DNA of 64,000 bases from Allolobophora icterica (GCA_963556255.1 OY744613.1:37129555-37193554), one strand, 5' to 3'. Shown: positions 1 to 10,891, counted from the stretch's first letter. The notes: generated from the sequence alone by a model not told the origin. A program made the numbers and translations.

Positions 1-560
1 ATCCTTGTCATTGACAGGTTTCCATTCAGCACGTTGATCTTGAGGATTTCGTTCATTCTTGACACATATTCGTCTCTTTGCCTCTCTGTTCGTCTGTACA
101 AGAATGTCGTCTATAATTTCAAGAGTCAAGAAATGTTCGTACATATAAAAAATTCTCTCATACCGTGGTGCAGCACTTACACCAGCAGGTATTCGAATGA
201 CATCTTGAACTCGCCGACGGCCTGACGCCGGTGGCTGTCTTTCCCACAAAAGCCGTTTTTATCAGTCATCGGATGACCTGATGCCGAATTTGCTCCAACT
301 GCATCACCTTGCTATCTTCCTATTTGCTGTCTTCCTACTTGCTATCTTCCTACTTGCTATCTTCCTACTTGCTCTCCTCCTACTTCTCTACCACGCAACC
401 TATTGCCACGATCACTTTTTCTAACTGAAATAGTGCTTTGACTGTTGGTGGTTTGAACAGATAGGCATTTCGTTTCTGTGCCGACTTCGTCGTCTGCACT
501 TTCCACATCACTGTTTTCAGAATTCTCAGATACATGATCATCATTCTCCGAACCTGAGTC
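1..560 (-). pseudogene. piggyBac transposase, N-terminal part (degenerate)
   Basis: On the minus strand, bases about 560-400 encode a Ser/Asp/Glu-rich stretch (SENDDHVSENSENSDVES) typical of the acidic N-terminus of piggyBac transposases. Bases about 245-1 encode an Arg-rich linker followed by YERIFYMYEHFLTLEIIDD and ILVQTNREAKRR, then a W-x-PV segment. These match the start of the DDE_Tnp_1_7 domain, where the phrase 'F..+..+..IV.ETNR.A' is conserved. Catalytic Asp residues would lie beyond the window. The frame is interrupted between 300 and 395 by a short tandem repeat with in-frame TAG codons, and again near 262. It is either a dead copy or contains an unrecognised intron. Confidence 0.75.
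306..392. repeat. 15-bp tandem repeat (CTTCCTACTTGCTAT)
   Basis: About five imperfect 15-bp units lie between the acidic and the domain-like parts of the piggyBac reading frame. On the minus strand one frame reads repeated ASRKI and another carries TAG stops. Confidence 0.7.
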
Positions 561-827
561 GTTGTCCCTATAGGGACCGCTCAGGTATTTTCTATGGCCT
601 TCTCCACACCTTTCTTTTTGACCGGGCCTGCATCGGAAGCGATACTGAGTAGATTTCTTGAAAGGGCGCTATATAAATTTAGATTATCCGTGCTATCGTA
701 TTCTCATCAGCACTTTCTTCAAGAGTAGGGCTTCTTTTGCATTGTATCGCTCCAGACCAATTCTCGCTGTCATAATATCTCTTCATAAAGTAGCGTTCGG
801 TTCTCTATAGAAAAGCATTGCTGAAAC

Positions 828-1015
828 TGGGGTCCTGCGGGACCCCACTGGATATTATTTATTTAAAAAATTACCGTAAAAGCAAAACCGGATTTCACTA
901 GACGTAAATAGTGAGCAATATCCAGGTGACAAATTCATAAAATGCCGTGACAAAATATTGGATAGCCAAAAAATATCACAAGCCGATACCATGCTGGGGT
1001 CCCTCAGGACCCCAG
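828..1015. repeat. Two subterminal hairpins of the piggyBac-like element
   Basis: At 828-847 the arms TGGGGTCC/GGACCCCA flank a TGCG loop. At 994-1015 the arms CTGGGGTCC/GGACCCCAG flank a CTCA loop. Both lie just inside the element end at 1030 and have nearly the same arm sequence, so they are probably duplicated subterminal binding or structural sites. Confidence 0.7.
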
Positions 1016-1034
1016 TTGGTCACTTGAGGGTTAA

Positions 1035-2252
1035 ATGGCGTGGCACCCTTTCAAATGGGCAGCGATGATGATAGATCTCACCCCATCAATTCATTTAAAT
1101 GTGAGCAGGGTTGGTAGCTATATTAAAACGTGTACATGTACACATGTGGTCTGATCGTAAGTCATCAGGGTCTGAGTGTTCAGAATCTGGCTCGGCTCAC
1201 GCAATCTTCGGTCCACAGCTACCAGCGAAACATTGCAGAAACTGTGACAACAATCAGTTAAAAACTAATTCAACTGAAAAAGCTCAACTTTTATTAAGCA
1301 GTCGAAATAATGAATGGACTGAAACCAACAGAAGAAACTAATCGGACAAATACTCGAAACAAGAGAACATCTGAATACGACAGAGCGGCTACCATGGCAC
1401 TTCGACCACGTGACTGATTTTATCTACGTATTGAATGATTTGTGTATAGATTTATTGATTGGCCTCCTACATTCTATATACAATTCTACGTCTCCGTCTG
1501 CAGTTCATCTAAGTTCGCTCTTGCGCTTAATTGTGGCGACGATATTTCACTGGTTAATAAGACATGTACTCTTCAAGTGCATTTGAATGCCATTTCTAAT
1601 CAGGGATTTTCTCTTTTGTCTCTCGAGAGTCGTCATCGTCATCGTCGTCGTCGTCGTTGTAAAGCCGTCGTTGTCGGATGTCCGTTGTCCGTTGTCACAT
1701 TTACGTCGACACGCGAAGGTTAATTCCTCCTCGGAAATTGCATTCGTATCCATCGATACGATGGGAGTTTCGGTGCATTACCATTAAAAGTTATTTAGGT
1801 TACAGGAGAAATTACGATTATACCTCTGCATTCGTTGCCATGAACTACCTTCGAATGGAACGTTTTGTGCGGCGGGGGACCTCATCAACGCATAAAGATG
1901 CAGCTAAGGACAGCTATATTATACGTTGTAATCATGCAGCAGCAGACAATTTTCCAATTCACCGGAAAAAGTTCCAGCTTTCAGGTCACGCAATACTTTC
2001 GAGTAATTTCAAAGCTCAGAATTGTTACGAAGAGGAAGTCGAGGACCACAGGTCAAATTCCAGATTCGGAAGCTATCAGCCTCAAGACGCAGGTACAAGT
2101 GACGCCCTTCTCCGCATTTCAATCGCAGAGCTAGATAGTTATCACCCCAACAGTTTATGGAAATACATAAGAAAAAGTAAACGAACTTGCGAAATATCTG
2201 TCCAATGTAAGCAGCAAAACAACATCGGATAGAGACAGAACCAGAAGTTTAA
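1035..2252. other. No supported gene
   Basis: Only short, unrelated open frames are present (longest 184 codons at 1678-2232, no recognisable domain). There is a (CGT)n-like patch near 1635-1660. I see no splice-supported exon or transposon end here. Confidence 0.5.
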
Positions 2253-2361
2253 GTGAGAGGGGAAGTAACTCACTGGAGTCTTTGAACATGAGAGACACCC
2301 AATTTGGAAAAACGTCGGTGTATACAAAGATTGAGCCTCATTAGACGATTGTAGCCTTCTT

Positions 2362-2735
2362 CAGACTTCTTGTCCTCGAGACCAAGGTCTTGGTCTTAGT
2401 CTTGAGGTTCAAAGTCTTGGTCTTGGTCTCGAGGTTCAAAGTCTTGGTCTTGGTCTTGAGTTCGTTTTTAAAAGTTTTGGTCTTGGTCTTGAGACCAAAA
2501 GTCTTGGTCTTGGTCTTGAGGTTCAAAGTCTTGGTCTTGTCTCGAGGTTCAAAGTCTTGGTCAAGACCAAGACCAAGACCGGCTGTCAATATGAACAGTC
2601 ATTTAACAAAACTAAAGAATTAAAAAAATTTATCAAGCCTGTTTGCATCATAGCCTACGACAAACTATAGGTACGGACGGATGCAAGTCTTGTTGGTCAG
2701 GAAACCCATCGACAGCAGCAACTAAGTTATCTTTC
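2362..2735 (+). mobile_element. hAT element, left arm fragment (GGTCTT family)
   Basis: Begins CAGACTTCTTGTCCTCGAG, close to the CAGACTTGTTGTCCTCGAG terminus of the full copies at 9088 and 38717. An array of GGTCTT hexamers and GAGGTTCAAAGTCTT units follows, then the inner segment seen at 9280-9425 of the full copy. The transposase remnant and right arm are missing. Confidence 0.8.
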
Positions 2736-2853
2736 TCTCTATCTGTGAGAGGGGAAGTAACTCAGCGGAGTCTTTGAACATGAGAGACACCCAATTTGGA
2801 AAAACGTCGGTGTATACAAAGGTTGAGCCTCTTTAGACGATTGTAGCCTTCTT

Positions 2854-3137
2854 CAGACTTCTTGTCCTCGAGACCAAGGTCTTGGTCTCGAGTGCACTCG
2901 AGTTCGTTTTTAAAAGTCTTGGTCTTGGTCTTCGTCTTGAGACCAAAAGTCTTGGTCTTGGTCTTGAGGTTCAAAGTCTTGGTCTTGGTCTCGAGGCTCA
3001 AAGTCATGGTCTTGGTCTCGCAAGACCAAGACCAAGACCGGCTGTCAATATGAACAGTCATTTAACAAAACTCAAGAATTAAAAAAAATTATCAAGCCTG
3101 TTTGCATCATAGCCTACGACAAACTATAGGTACGGAC
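2854..3137 (+). mobile_element. hAT element, left arm fragment (GGTCTT family), duplicate
   Basis: Same structure as the fragment at 2362, including the CTCGAGTGCACTCGAG palindrome that the first copy lacks. It sits in the second copy of the local duplication. Confidence 0.8.
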
Positions 3138-3237
3138 TATAGGTACGGACTATAGGTACGGACCGGTAAAGCTCTGTCTCCTTGTGTCTCAATTCAAAAA
3201 AATCAATTCCTGATTTTGTATACAATTGGGACCAAAA

Positions 3238-3539
3238 GGCCACCATTTTTGGACTAAAATTGCTTCATGCAGGGAACAGATTATTCAAATACGCAGACGA
3301 TTGCTATTTGGTGATTCTTGCCACTGACTCTGAACTTGCTTTTTAATAGAGTGCACTGTACTAAGTTTTGTGATATCATTTCCCCATACAAATGTATCAA
3401 CGCTACAGGGGTCAGGACTTGGGCCAATCCACTTTTTGGCCACCATTTTTGGACTAAAATTGCTTCATGCAGGGAACAGATTATTCAAATACGCAGACGA
3501 TTGCTATTTGGTGATTCTTGCCACTGACTCTGAACTTGC
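3238..3539. repeat. 102-bp direct repeat at exact 200-bp spacing
   Basis: Bases 3238-3339 and 3438-3539 appear identical by eye (GGCCACCATTTTTGGACTAA ... TCTGAACTTGC). Each copy carries the RT active-site box. Confidence 0.85.
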
Positions 3540-3883
3540 CCACATAGCTGAATGGGATAGAAATTGCAACTTGATCCTTAATCATAGCAAGTCGTGTGAA
3601 ATCATAATCAGGCGTCCCTTAACTAAAATTAAAGATAACCCTCCGCCCATTACGGGGATCGTACGGGTAAATGATTTCAAAATGTTGGGAGTCACTCTTT
3701 CCGAAAGAATTGGTTTCTCCTCGCACATTAACAACATCTGTTGTAAAGCTAAACAATCCTTTTTGCTCTGCGAGTCCTGATTTCGCATGGATTAACTAGA
3801 AGCCGCCTCCATGATGTTGTACGTTGCACCACAGTGGCAGAAATGTTGTACTCATCTCCAGTCTGGTGGGGATTTACCAATGG

Positions 3884-3885
<2 letters not shown>

Positions 3886-3956
<71 letters not shown>
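3886..3956. repeat. (GA)n microsatellite
   Basis: Uninterrupted GA dinucleotides inside the family-A RT remnant. The Glu-Arg open frames across it are artefacts. Confidence 0.95.
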
Positions 3957-3961
<5 letters not shown>

Positions 3962-4171
3962 CTGTCTGCTTTGATACCGGTACGTAAGCTAAAGCCTACT
4001 GATACTCCTACATTTGACCTGTTGTGTTCTAGGGCGGATGATGCTCTCTTTACTGCAATACTTCGGGACCCAGGGCATGTCCTCCATGATTTACTCCTTC
4101 GATACGATTATCCGGATATTCTCTTCCACCTCGCTCGCATAATCGTGAGATACCGCGATGTGATCCCCTGA

Positions 4172-4839
4172 CAGGGAAGGGTTACATTACCAGGTTACTG
4201 TATAAATGATAAGAAAACACTTGCTTACTTATTTACTTATTTTATAATTTTTATTTCGATTTATTACTGTCCCATTATGCGTTTGCTAATGGTGTAATAA
4301 GAATATACTAACTTTACTTACTTACTTCTCGCGAAAATCCACATTGTTCCAAACCACGTGGTCTATTAACAGTAACTCGTGAAAAGTCGACCATTTCAAC
4401 ATCAATGAATGGTTATAATGCAAGAAAACGTCAGAGAAAGTGTTGCCTGTTGTCTGTCGAAGGAAGAGACAATTCGTAGAAATGAAGCATCAATCACCAC
4501 AGTTCACTACTAGTCATCACTGAAGCGTTAGTTGTTGCTCGATTATTTGATCAATTCATCAATCAATTAGTCAATTAATCAAATACTTGTTCAATCAGTG
4601 AATTCGTTCGTTCATTACTTCAGTCCTTTCTTAGATTGTAATTATGTTAATAAGGCCACCGATATCATTGTTTAACTCGTCATCGCAGCTAATGCGTATT
4701 AAGTTCTCTTGGAAAATTTCTGTATCTAGCAGCTGTTCGTATGTACCTCACGATGATGGCCTTTGATGATCAAGTATCCCTCTCTATCTCTCTCTCCCTC
4801 TGCCTCTCTCACTGCCTCGGTGTGTCTATCGCTGTCTCC

Positions 4840-4933
<94 letters not shown>

Positions 4934-5040
4934 TTGTCTTTGAAAACACACTGCATGTTAAGTTCCTTGATGTATCAAAATACAGCGACAGAGAACGCGA
5001 GACGGACGAGGAAGTGACCACATCGTTGTTTTCGTCGTTT

Positions 5041-5138
<98 letters not shown>

Positions 5139-6029
5139 TCTCCCTCTCTCTCTCCCTCTCTCTTCCGGTTGGAGTTAAAATCATCGTATCCATCAGTTAA
5201 TCCTGATGGCATCGGATCGGTCGATGACTGATCATCGCTCCCTCTCGTCTTCGCTCTTCTTCTTCGTCTTACATCGACAACAACACAATGTCTTCAATTT
5301 GTCTCCACTCAGTTTCTAATACACTGGTGTCCGTTCATCTAAAGAAAACTTCTACTTAAATTGTTTTGTTTCATTCCTAAATTGGTTTCTCAAAGATTCT
5401 GAATTAGCTTAGTTGTGTAGCTTAGATGTCAAATATTATCAGTTACACCGTGGGGGAAAGGCTATATTCCTAAATGAAAATTCCTAAATGAAAAGTTCTA
5501 TGATCATTTTGAAACGATTCAAATGTTTGCCAGAATCCTTACTCACTGATGAGTAAATCTTGTCAACAGTTATACAGTTCTTGGTCCTAGTACCAGAGTA
5601 CCATCTTCAAGTGTTTCAATTTGCAACCGAAGTACTGGTAAGAGATATGTGTTAAAAATACAGATCGGCCTATTGTGCATAGATCTTTTTAAATTTAAAA
5701 CTTTTGTTTTATGTAAGTGCGAAATCTATTTCGCGTTCATCTTTCTTATTAACTGTTCGAAATGTTGCCATCATTGCACTAAACAACAAAGGCGCAAAGG
5801 TCTTCTTCAGGTCAAAATCGTCGTTTGTGCTACACCTATATAATGACGTCAGTGTTTCCGATTATTCATGCGCTTCATAAACGTCGAAACGACATCTGAC
5901 GGTTTAAATGCGTTGTCCTGCGTTGAACAGTTGGACTGCGGTGATCATTGGTCAGTCAACTGTTGTTGTCTCGTTAATGTCCATACGTTTCCTGTTTCTA
6001 ACTGCAATCGCCAGTTTATCAATAAAATG
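4172..6029. other. No supported gene; long CT microsatellites
   Basis: Contains (TTAC/ACTT)n near 4318-4327 at the tail of the RT remnant and two large (CT)n tracts (about 4839-4930 and 5041-5163). No recognisable coding exon from 5170 to 6029. Confidence 0.55.
4783..5163. repeat. (CT)n microsatellites, two long tracts
   Basis: Two nearly pure CT tracts of about 90 and 120 bp separated by about 110 bp of mixed sequence. Open frames here (Ser-Leu or Arg-Glu repeats) are low-complexity artefacts. Confidence 0.95.
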
Positions 6030-6592
6030 CAGAATTGTTGTCAATACCTTAAACCTCAAGACCAAGACCAAGACTTTGAACCTCAAGACCAAGACCAATA
6101 CCAGACCTTGAACCTCGAGCCCAAGACCAAGACTTTGAACCTCAAGACCAAGACCAAGACCAAGACTTTGAACCTCAAGACCAAGACCGAGACCCAAAAA
6201 ATCACATTCAGCCCAAGACTTCTTTTCCTTACAAAAAATTGTCAAGTCGGACTACTCGCTATTTTAATGAAAACGTGAGTTTTTTTTTATTTTATTCATT
6301 CAAATTAACTTTAACTGCAGAGAATTCCGAATTTGTATTTACAAAAGTTCTTCATGCAAAATGTATTCCAAATGCCTTTTGCATTTTATAAAAACCAATT
6401 CGCTCAGAATTTTCTGACCAAGACTTGCCTTGTAAGGCCTCATGAAAATTTCGCCATGTGAAAAAATACTTTCCATAGGTGCTGAAGTCGCTGGCACACA
6501 CAGTAGCTTTTCAAGCACTGGATGTAAATGTACAAATCGTGAGCCTTTTTGAAATCCTCCCCATGACCTTGGTCTCGAGGACAACAAGTCTG
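6030..6592 (-). mobile_element. hAT element, GGTCTT-arm family, short copy with 8-bp target duplication
   Basis: The ends are CAGAATTGTTGTC (6030) and GACAACAAGTCTG (ending 6592). ATAAAATG occurs on both sides (6022-6029 and 6593-6600), a perfect 8-bp target duplication as expected for hAT. The array of AAGACCAAGACC and TTTGAACCTC units lies at 6058-6200. A transposase C-terminal remnant follows on the minus strand. Most of the arm next to 6592 has been lost relative to the 0.9-kb copies. Confidence 0.9.
6339..6560 (-). pseudogene. hAT transposase C-terminal dimerisation domain remnant
   Basis: Minus-strand frame reads [20 protein letters not shown] followed by IFSHGEIFMRPYKASLGQKI and LSELVFIK. 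The phrase P-A-T-S-A-P-x-E-x-x-F-S plus the following L/R-rich helix is the signature of the Dimer_Tnp_hAT domain. The catalytic domain is absent. It belongs to the surrounding nonautonomous element. Confidence 0.85.
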
Positions 6593-7040
6593 ATAAAATG
6601 ATAACTGTCTGGCAGCCTGCAAGGCGCCCATCTGTCCTACTGCTCATTTTACAGTCGCTTTTACTAGTTTGTTCCACCAGCGATGATTTTCCCAATGATC
6701 GCTTGATGCATGAGATGCTCGTTCTGGAATTATTGGGTTCTGCTCAGGAAATGGGTGGATACTGGATAGACACTCTTAGACACCACTTTGTTAAGTCGAT
6801 ATCTGGGTCATTTCATTGAACATGGAGCATATATTATTTAAGGCTTCAAAGTACTGAAATATGGCCATAGGATCCAAATGTCATAAGTGATGCAGATTGC
6901 TATGTAGTTTCATCAGTAAAAGGTATCTCCAATGATCTTAATTCAGTTATTCAGAGACCATCTGTATGAACTGAATTGTCTGAATTTCTCTCACTCTACG
7001 GCCAAAGCTGAAAATGTTTACAAAGCAACTTCTTTTAATT
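6593..7040. other. No supported gene
   Basis: An open frame at 6598-6819 has no recognisable domain. It may be the decayed upstream part of the pogo-like remnant that follows, but I cannot show this. Confidence 0.4.
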
Positions 7041-7645
7041 GCATCAGCTGCTGCAACAACCGTTGTCGATTCACCCTCGTTTCAACTGGTTCCCTTTCGT
7101 CGATGAACCATCAATTTCAATTGCTTCTTTACTGGAAGACATAACCGCTGACATTGCTGCACTTCACTCCATCTGCCTTACAATTCATTCACCTAGAATC
7201 CGACATGTTGCTTCTCCAAAGCCAAGACCTAAGCATACGTCTAGAACCCAAATCAAAGAGCTGAGCAATCAGAATTTGTTACAGCATCGCCGTTCAGAAG
7301 ATTGCTGAAAGAAAAACGAGTGCTAAAGAAGCAAATGATGCAGTACAAAGTAGAAAGACCATTGTAAAAGAACTTACAAAAGACTAAGAAAGTAAAATGA
7401 AGCAAAGGAAGCAAACCAACCCTAGTCAAGCAAGTGCAGGAAAACTGTCTTCCAAGAACAAATCCAAAGAACCTAGGTTGAAAGAGGTGATGATTGTGGT
7501 GTCTATACTGTTCAGAACGTTTCAGTAAAGTAATTACGAAGAGAGAAGACTAGATAAGATGTGATAACTTCAGGCGATTACATTTTAATTGTTTCCAAAT
7601 AAATACTTAAAAAACAAAATTTTAACATGCGTTTGTGGACTTTGC
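7041..7645 (+). pseudogene. pogo/Tigger-like transposase C-terminus with PHD-type finger remnant
   Basis: Across several frames the plus strand shows the tail seen in pogo/jerky-type (DDE_1) transposases. A Pro/Arg-rich segment is followed by VTASPFRRLLKEKRVLKKQ (about 7278-7335), then Lys-rich linkers. Next comes CLYCSERFSKVITKRED, stop, IRCDNFRRLHFNCF (about 7500-7602) and CVCGLC near 7630. The spacing C-x2-C ... ED(W)IxC ... H-x2-C ... C-x2-C fits a PHD-like zinc finger, with the expected Trp replaced by TAG. Frameshifts and stops show it is dead. The DDE core was not identified. Confidence 0.55.
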
Positions 7646-7650
7646 AGTTA

Positions 7651-9079
7651 CAAATCAATCAGGAATGCCCGAAAAAGCAAAGTTAGTAATGATTCCATGA
7701 AGGACTTGCTAACGAATTTGTTTGTTTTTTAAAATTACCGTTTAAAATTGTTACGCATTTTGCAAATACTTAGGCCTATATGTTACTTTGAAAGAATGTT
7801 TGCTGTTTTTTGTAAATTTAAATTGCAGTGGCATCTTATTTTATAAGAGTAATTATTCTTGTAGACCTGTTTAGTAGGTCTTTCTATCAATTCCGGGCCG
7901 TTCATGCCACGTCTGCCCCACGTGTGAGACAAGTGTGGCTTTTAATGAAATGCTTAAAAGTTTTAGGCCTCCTACCCATGAATCAGATGTATTTTGCTGG
8001 AAAATTTGGTTTTACCTTACACAGCCACTTAGATGGTTTCAATATTGTCAGCTGCTCGTAAATATTTAAACGAAATGCTTAAGAGGCGGCCACTCCTGCC
8101 CCACCCTCCTCTATTCAAGGAATAGATTAAGAGATGGTTTGATTACTTATGTAATAATTTGTACGAATGTATTGAGGTAGTAATGTATTCTTAGAAGTTT
8201 TGATTAATTATGTAATTCACGAATGCATGGAATCATGCATATGCATGCAGATATACATACACGCATAACTGCATATGCATGTTGTATGTGTTTCGCGACG
8301 TTTGTGGAGTCATTTATTCATCTGTCTGTTGAATACAGTCTGTGAGGAACCGTTGACCAGATTTCGGAGCAATCGAATCGTTATTCGAGTACGATAGGCC
8401 TAGAAGAATACAGGCTTATGATGACAATAGCCCTTAAAGTTAGGCAATTGCTCGATATAAGTTACGATGTTAAAATGATATAGTCTCTCATAGTCTCTTA
8501 TGGAAGCTGGTATCCTGCTATTGGTTTGGCTGTGTGACCTGTGTCTCAGCTGAAAGACCCTTAAGTCACGCCCGTTCTTAAGTTTCTATAGAAACGTGTA
8601 AGCAAACGTGGACTAGCTTTGACTGTCTATATCAACGCATAGGCTAGCCTAAGTATTTGCCTAGGGCGCTTCTATGGCTGCCGTAACATGCACGTATGAG
8701 GGACACCCTTTTTAGTTTGCAATGAGATATGGGCGTACAATAGGCCTAGGCCTTTTCAATTGTATTCCAGCTAAGTCTTTATTTGGAACAACATCAGCAG
8801 GATATATGTCTTTATATGTAATTCTAAGGAGAAACCGAGGTCCGCAATAAATGCGTGCAGTAATAATGTTCGTCTTCACGGACAAAGCGACATGCATGAC
8901 TAGAGCACAGATAGGCCTACGTCTGAATTGGCCTCAGTGGCTCCTGCGGCGGCCATTTTCCGTGTACTTAGACCGGACTAACACTTCTGTTCGTCTTATA
9001 GGCAAACGACGGTGTGGATCTTCGTCCCAAGCAACCGTTGTTGTTGTTGTTGTTGTTGTAAGAGTAATTTTTCACGCAT
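7651..9079. other. No supported gene
   Basis: AT-rich, with scattered AGGCCT words, a short ATGCAT-rich patch at 8225-8290 and (GTT)n at 9041-9060. No exon or element end that I can support. Confidence 0.5.
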
Positions 9080-9087
9080 CCTTTATG

Positions 9088-10056
9088 CAGACTTGTTGTC
9101 CTCGAGACCAAGGTCTTGGTCTCGAGTGCACTCGAGTTCGTTTTTAAAAGTCTTGGTCTTGGTCTTGGTCTTGAGACCAAAACTCTTGGTCTTGGTCTTG
9201 AGGTTCAAGGTCTTGGTCTTGGTCTTGGTCTTGAGGTTCAAAGTCCTGGTCTTGGTTTTCCAAGACCAAGACCAAGACCGGCTGTCAATTTGAACAGTCA
9301 TTTAACAAAACTCAGGAATTTAAAAATTGATCAAGTCTGTTAGCATCATAGCCTACGACAAATACCTACGGACGGATACAAGTCTTGTTGGTCAGGAAAA
9401 CACATCGGCAACGACAACTAAGTTATGCTGTGTCTGGAAGCTCTGCTGAGACTTGGTTCTGAAGCCAGACGGTCTGATAAACCATGGGAGGATTTCAAAA
9501 AGGCTCACGATTTGTACATTTACATCCAGTGCTTGAAAAACTGCTGTGTGTGCCAGCGACTTCAGCACCTATGGAACGTATTTTTTCACATGGCGGAATT
9601 TTTATGAGGCTCCACAAGGCACGTCTAGGTCAGAAAATTCTGAGCGAATTGGTTTTTATAAAATACAAAAGGCATTTGGAATAACATTTTGCATGAAGGA
9701 CTTTTGTAAATACGAAATCGGAATTCTCTGCAGTTCTAAAGTTAATTTGTCTGAATAAAATAAAAGACTCATGTTTTCATTAAAATAGCGAGTAGTCCGA
9801 CCTGACAATTTGTTTGTAAGAAAAAGAAGTCTTGGGGTGAATGTGATTTTTTGGGTCTTGGTCTCGGTCGTAGTCTTGAGGTTCAAAGTCTTGGTCCTGG
9901 TTTTGGTCTCGAGGTTCAAAGTCTTGGTCTTGGTCTTGGTCTCGAGGTTCAAAGTCTTGGTCTTGGTCTTGGTCTTGGTCTTGGTCTTGGTCTCGAGGTT
10001 CAAGGTCTTGGGTCTTGGTCTTGGTCTTGAGGTTTAAGGTCTTGACAACAAGACTG
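9088..10056 (+). mobile_element. hAT element, GGTCTT-arm family, 969 bp
   Basis: Ends CAGACTTGTTGTC and GACAACAAGACTG form the inverted termini. Flanks CCTTTATG (9080-9087) and CCTTTATA (10057-10064) are an 8-bp target duplication with one mismatch. The order is terminus, CTCGAGTGCACTCGAG palindrome, GGTCTT array 1 (about 9105-9280), unique spacer, transposase C-terminal remnant (9425-9690), 3' spacer, GGTCTT array 2 (about 9858-10045), terminus. Both arrays run in the same direction although the termini are inverted. Confidence 0.9.
9425..9690 (+). pseudogene. hAT transposase C-terminal dimerisation domain remnant
   Basis: Reads [40 protein letters not shown] and [23 protein letters not shown]-x-E-R-x-F-S is the hallmark of the hAT C-terminal dimerisation region. 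Only this exon-like tail remains, as in the sister copies at 22920 and 38717. Confidence 0.85.
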
Positions 10057-10094
10057 CCTTTATAAGAATGCTTACTGACAATTTCTTGCATAAA

Positions 10095-10180
10095 ACCCTG
10101 TTTTCTTGGCCCTAGAATTTGTCTTTTATAGTCTAGTTTGTCTAAGTTGCGTTTGTGTCAACTTAATGTTTGAATAAACG
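10095..10180 (+). mobile_element. 3' end of a non-LTR retrotransposon (family A tail)
   Basis: Ends TTTGAATAAACGAAT at 10169-10183, the same 15 bases that precede the (AT)n tail of the family-A RT at 30732. A (TTGA)n microsatellite follows directly. No coding part is left. Confidence 0.5.
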
Positions 10181-10182
10181 AA

Positions 10183-10276
<94 letters not shown>

Positions 10277-10277
10277 C
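10181..10277. repeat. (TTGA)n microsatellite
   Basis: About 24 uninterrupted tetranucleotides directly after the TTTGAATAAACGAAT retrotransposon tail, so it is probably an expanded 3' tail. Confidence 0.95.
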
Positions 10278-10628
10278 ATCTATAGCGGCGGTCATGTTGG
10301 TTATTATGTAATGGTGAATAGTTCGCACAACTATTTCAGAATTTTTTTGATCGGCTAAAAATCGAAAATCGCGGGAACCAACGTAATCATGGGCGACCAA
10401 TCGAGGCAAACTGTGCGAGACAACTAAAGTCAGATTCGGAAATGATATGTAAATCCCATAAAACTAGAGACATACGAATTTCACAGACCAAAGTTTAGAC
10501 AAATTTCAACTGATGTTTTCTGCCACCGAAAATAATCGACCGAAATTTCATTCTTCGGCTGCGATCGATTGATTGGCAAAACACAATTTCGACGAATTTT
10601 TATCCAACAGAGTTTTTTTTGGTGGCTG

Positions 10629-10891
10629 ATCAATCCAAGAGCCTATTAGTATATGGCATCAATCCAAGAGCCTATTAGTATATGGATCAATCCAAGAGCC
10701 TATTAGTATATGGCATCAATCCAAGAGCCTATTAGTATATGGATCAATCCAAGAGCCTATTAGTATATGGCATCAATCCAAGAGCCTATTAGTATATGGC
10801 ATCAATCCAAGAGCCTATTAGTATATGGCATCAATCCAAGAGCCTATTAGTATATGGATCAATCCAAGAGACTATTAGTATATGGCATCAA
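10629..10891. repeat. 28/29-bp tandem repeat, nine copies
   Basis: Unit ATCAATCCAAGAGCCTATTA plus GTATATGG, with or without a final C. Units are nearly identical, with one G/C-to-A change in the last one. There are no spacers, so this is a minisatellite rather than a CRISPR-like array. Confidence 0.9.

Larger units (their letters stand above)
1..1030 (-). mobile_element. piggyBac-like DNA transposon, cut by the left window edge
   Basis: Read on the minus strand, the element starts at 1030 with CCCTCAAGTGACC, directly next to TTAA at 1031-1034. This is the classic piggyBac terminus (CCCT...) and target site. Two GC-rich hairpins lie just inside the end, followed by an acidic and then transposase-like reading frame running off the window edge. 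The other end and the second TTAA are outside the window. The coding part has stops, so this copy looks inactive. Confidence 0.8.
2253..3137. repeat. Direct duplication of about 0.4 kb, two copies (2253-2678, 2745-3137)
   Basis: Both copies start GTGAGAGGGGAAGTAACTCA and run through a common unique flank, the left terminus of the GGTCTT-arm hAT family, its array and the downstream CATAGCCTACGACAAACTAT segment. They end at TATAGGTACGGAC. The start offset is 492 bp. The shared non-transposon flank shows this is a segmental duplication, not two independent insertions. The second copy ends in three tandem TATAGGTACGGAC units (to about 3163). Confidence 0.85.
3238..4171 (+). pseudogene. Non-LTR retrotransposon reverse transcriptase fragment (family A)
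   Basis: The frame at about 3400-3780 has QGSGLGP, then KYADDCYLVI (the catalytic YxDD box), SKSCEIII and FKMLGVTLSERIGFSSHI. This is the order of the palm and thumb in non-LTR RTs and matches the better-preserved copy at 29190-30628. After a frame break and a GA microsatellite, the C-terminal part resumes at about 3965-4171 (TFDLLCSRADDALFTAILRD). A 102-bp piece holding the YADD box is duplicated (3238-3339 and 3438-3539). It is 5'-truncated and inactive. The 3' flank ends near 4325 in ACTT repeats. Confidence 0.8.

Noticed and set aside
2341..3082. Leu/Val- and Lys/Thr-repeat open frames ([18 protein letters not shown])
   Set aside because: They arise from GGTCTT hexamer arrays in hAT arms; all three frames and both strands are similarly open.
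4741..5212. Ser/Leu- and Arg/Glu-repeat proteins
   Set aside because: Pure CT microsatellite translated in different frames on both strands.
10629..10891. Possible CRISPR-like array
   Set aside because: The units are directly adjacent without spacers, and the genome is eukaryotic; it is a minisatellite.
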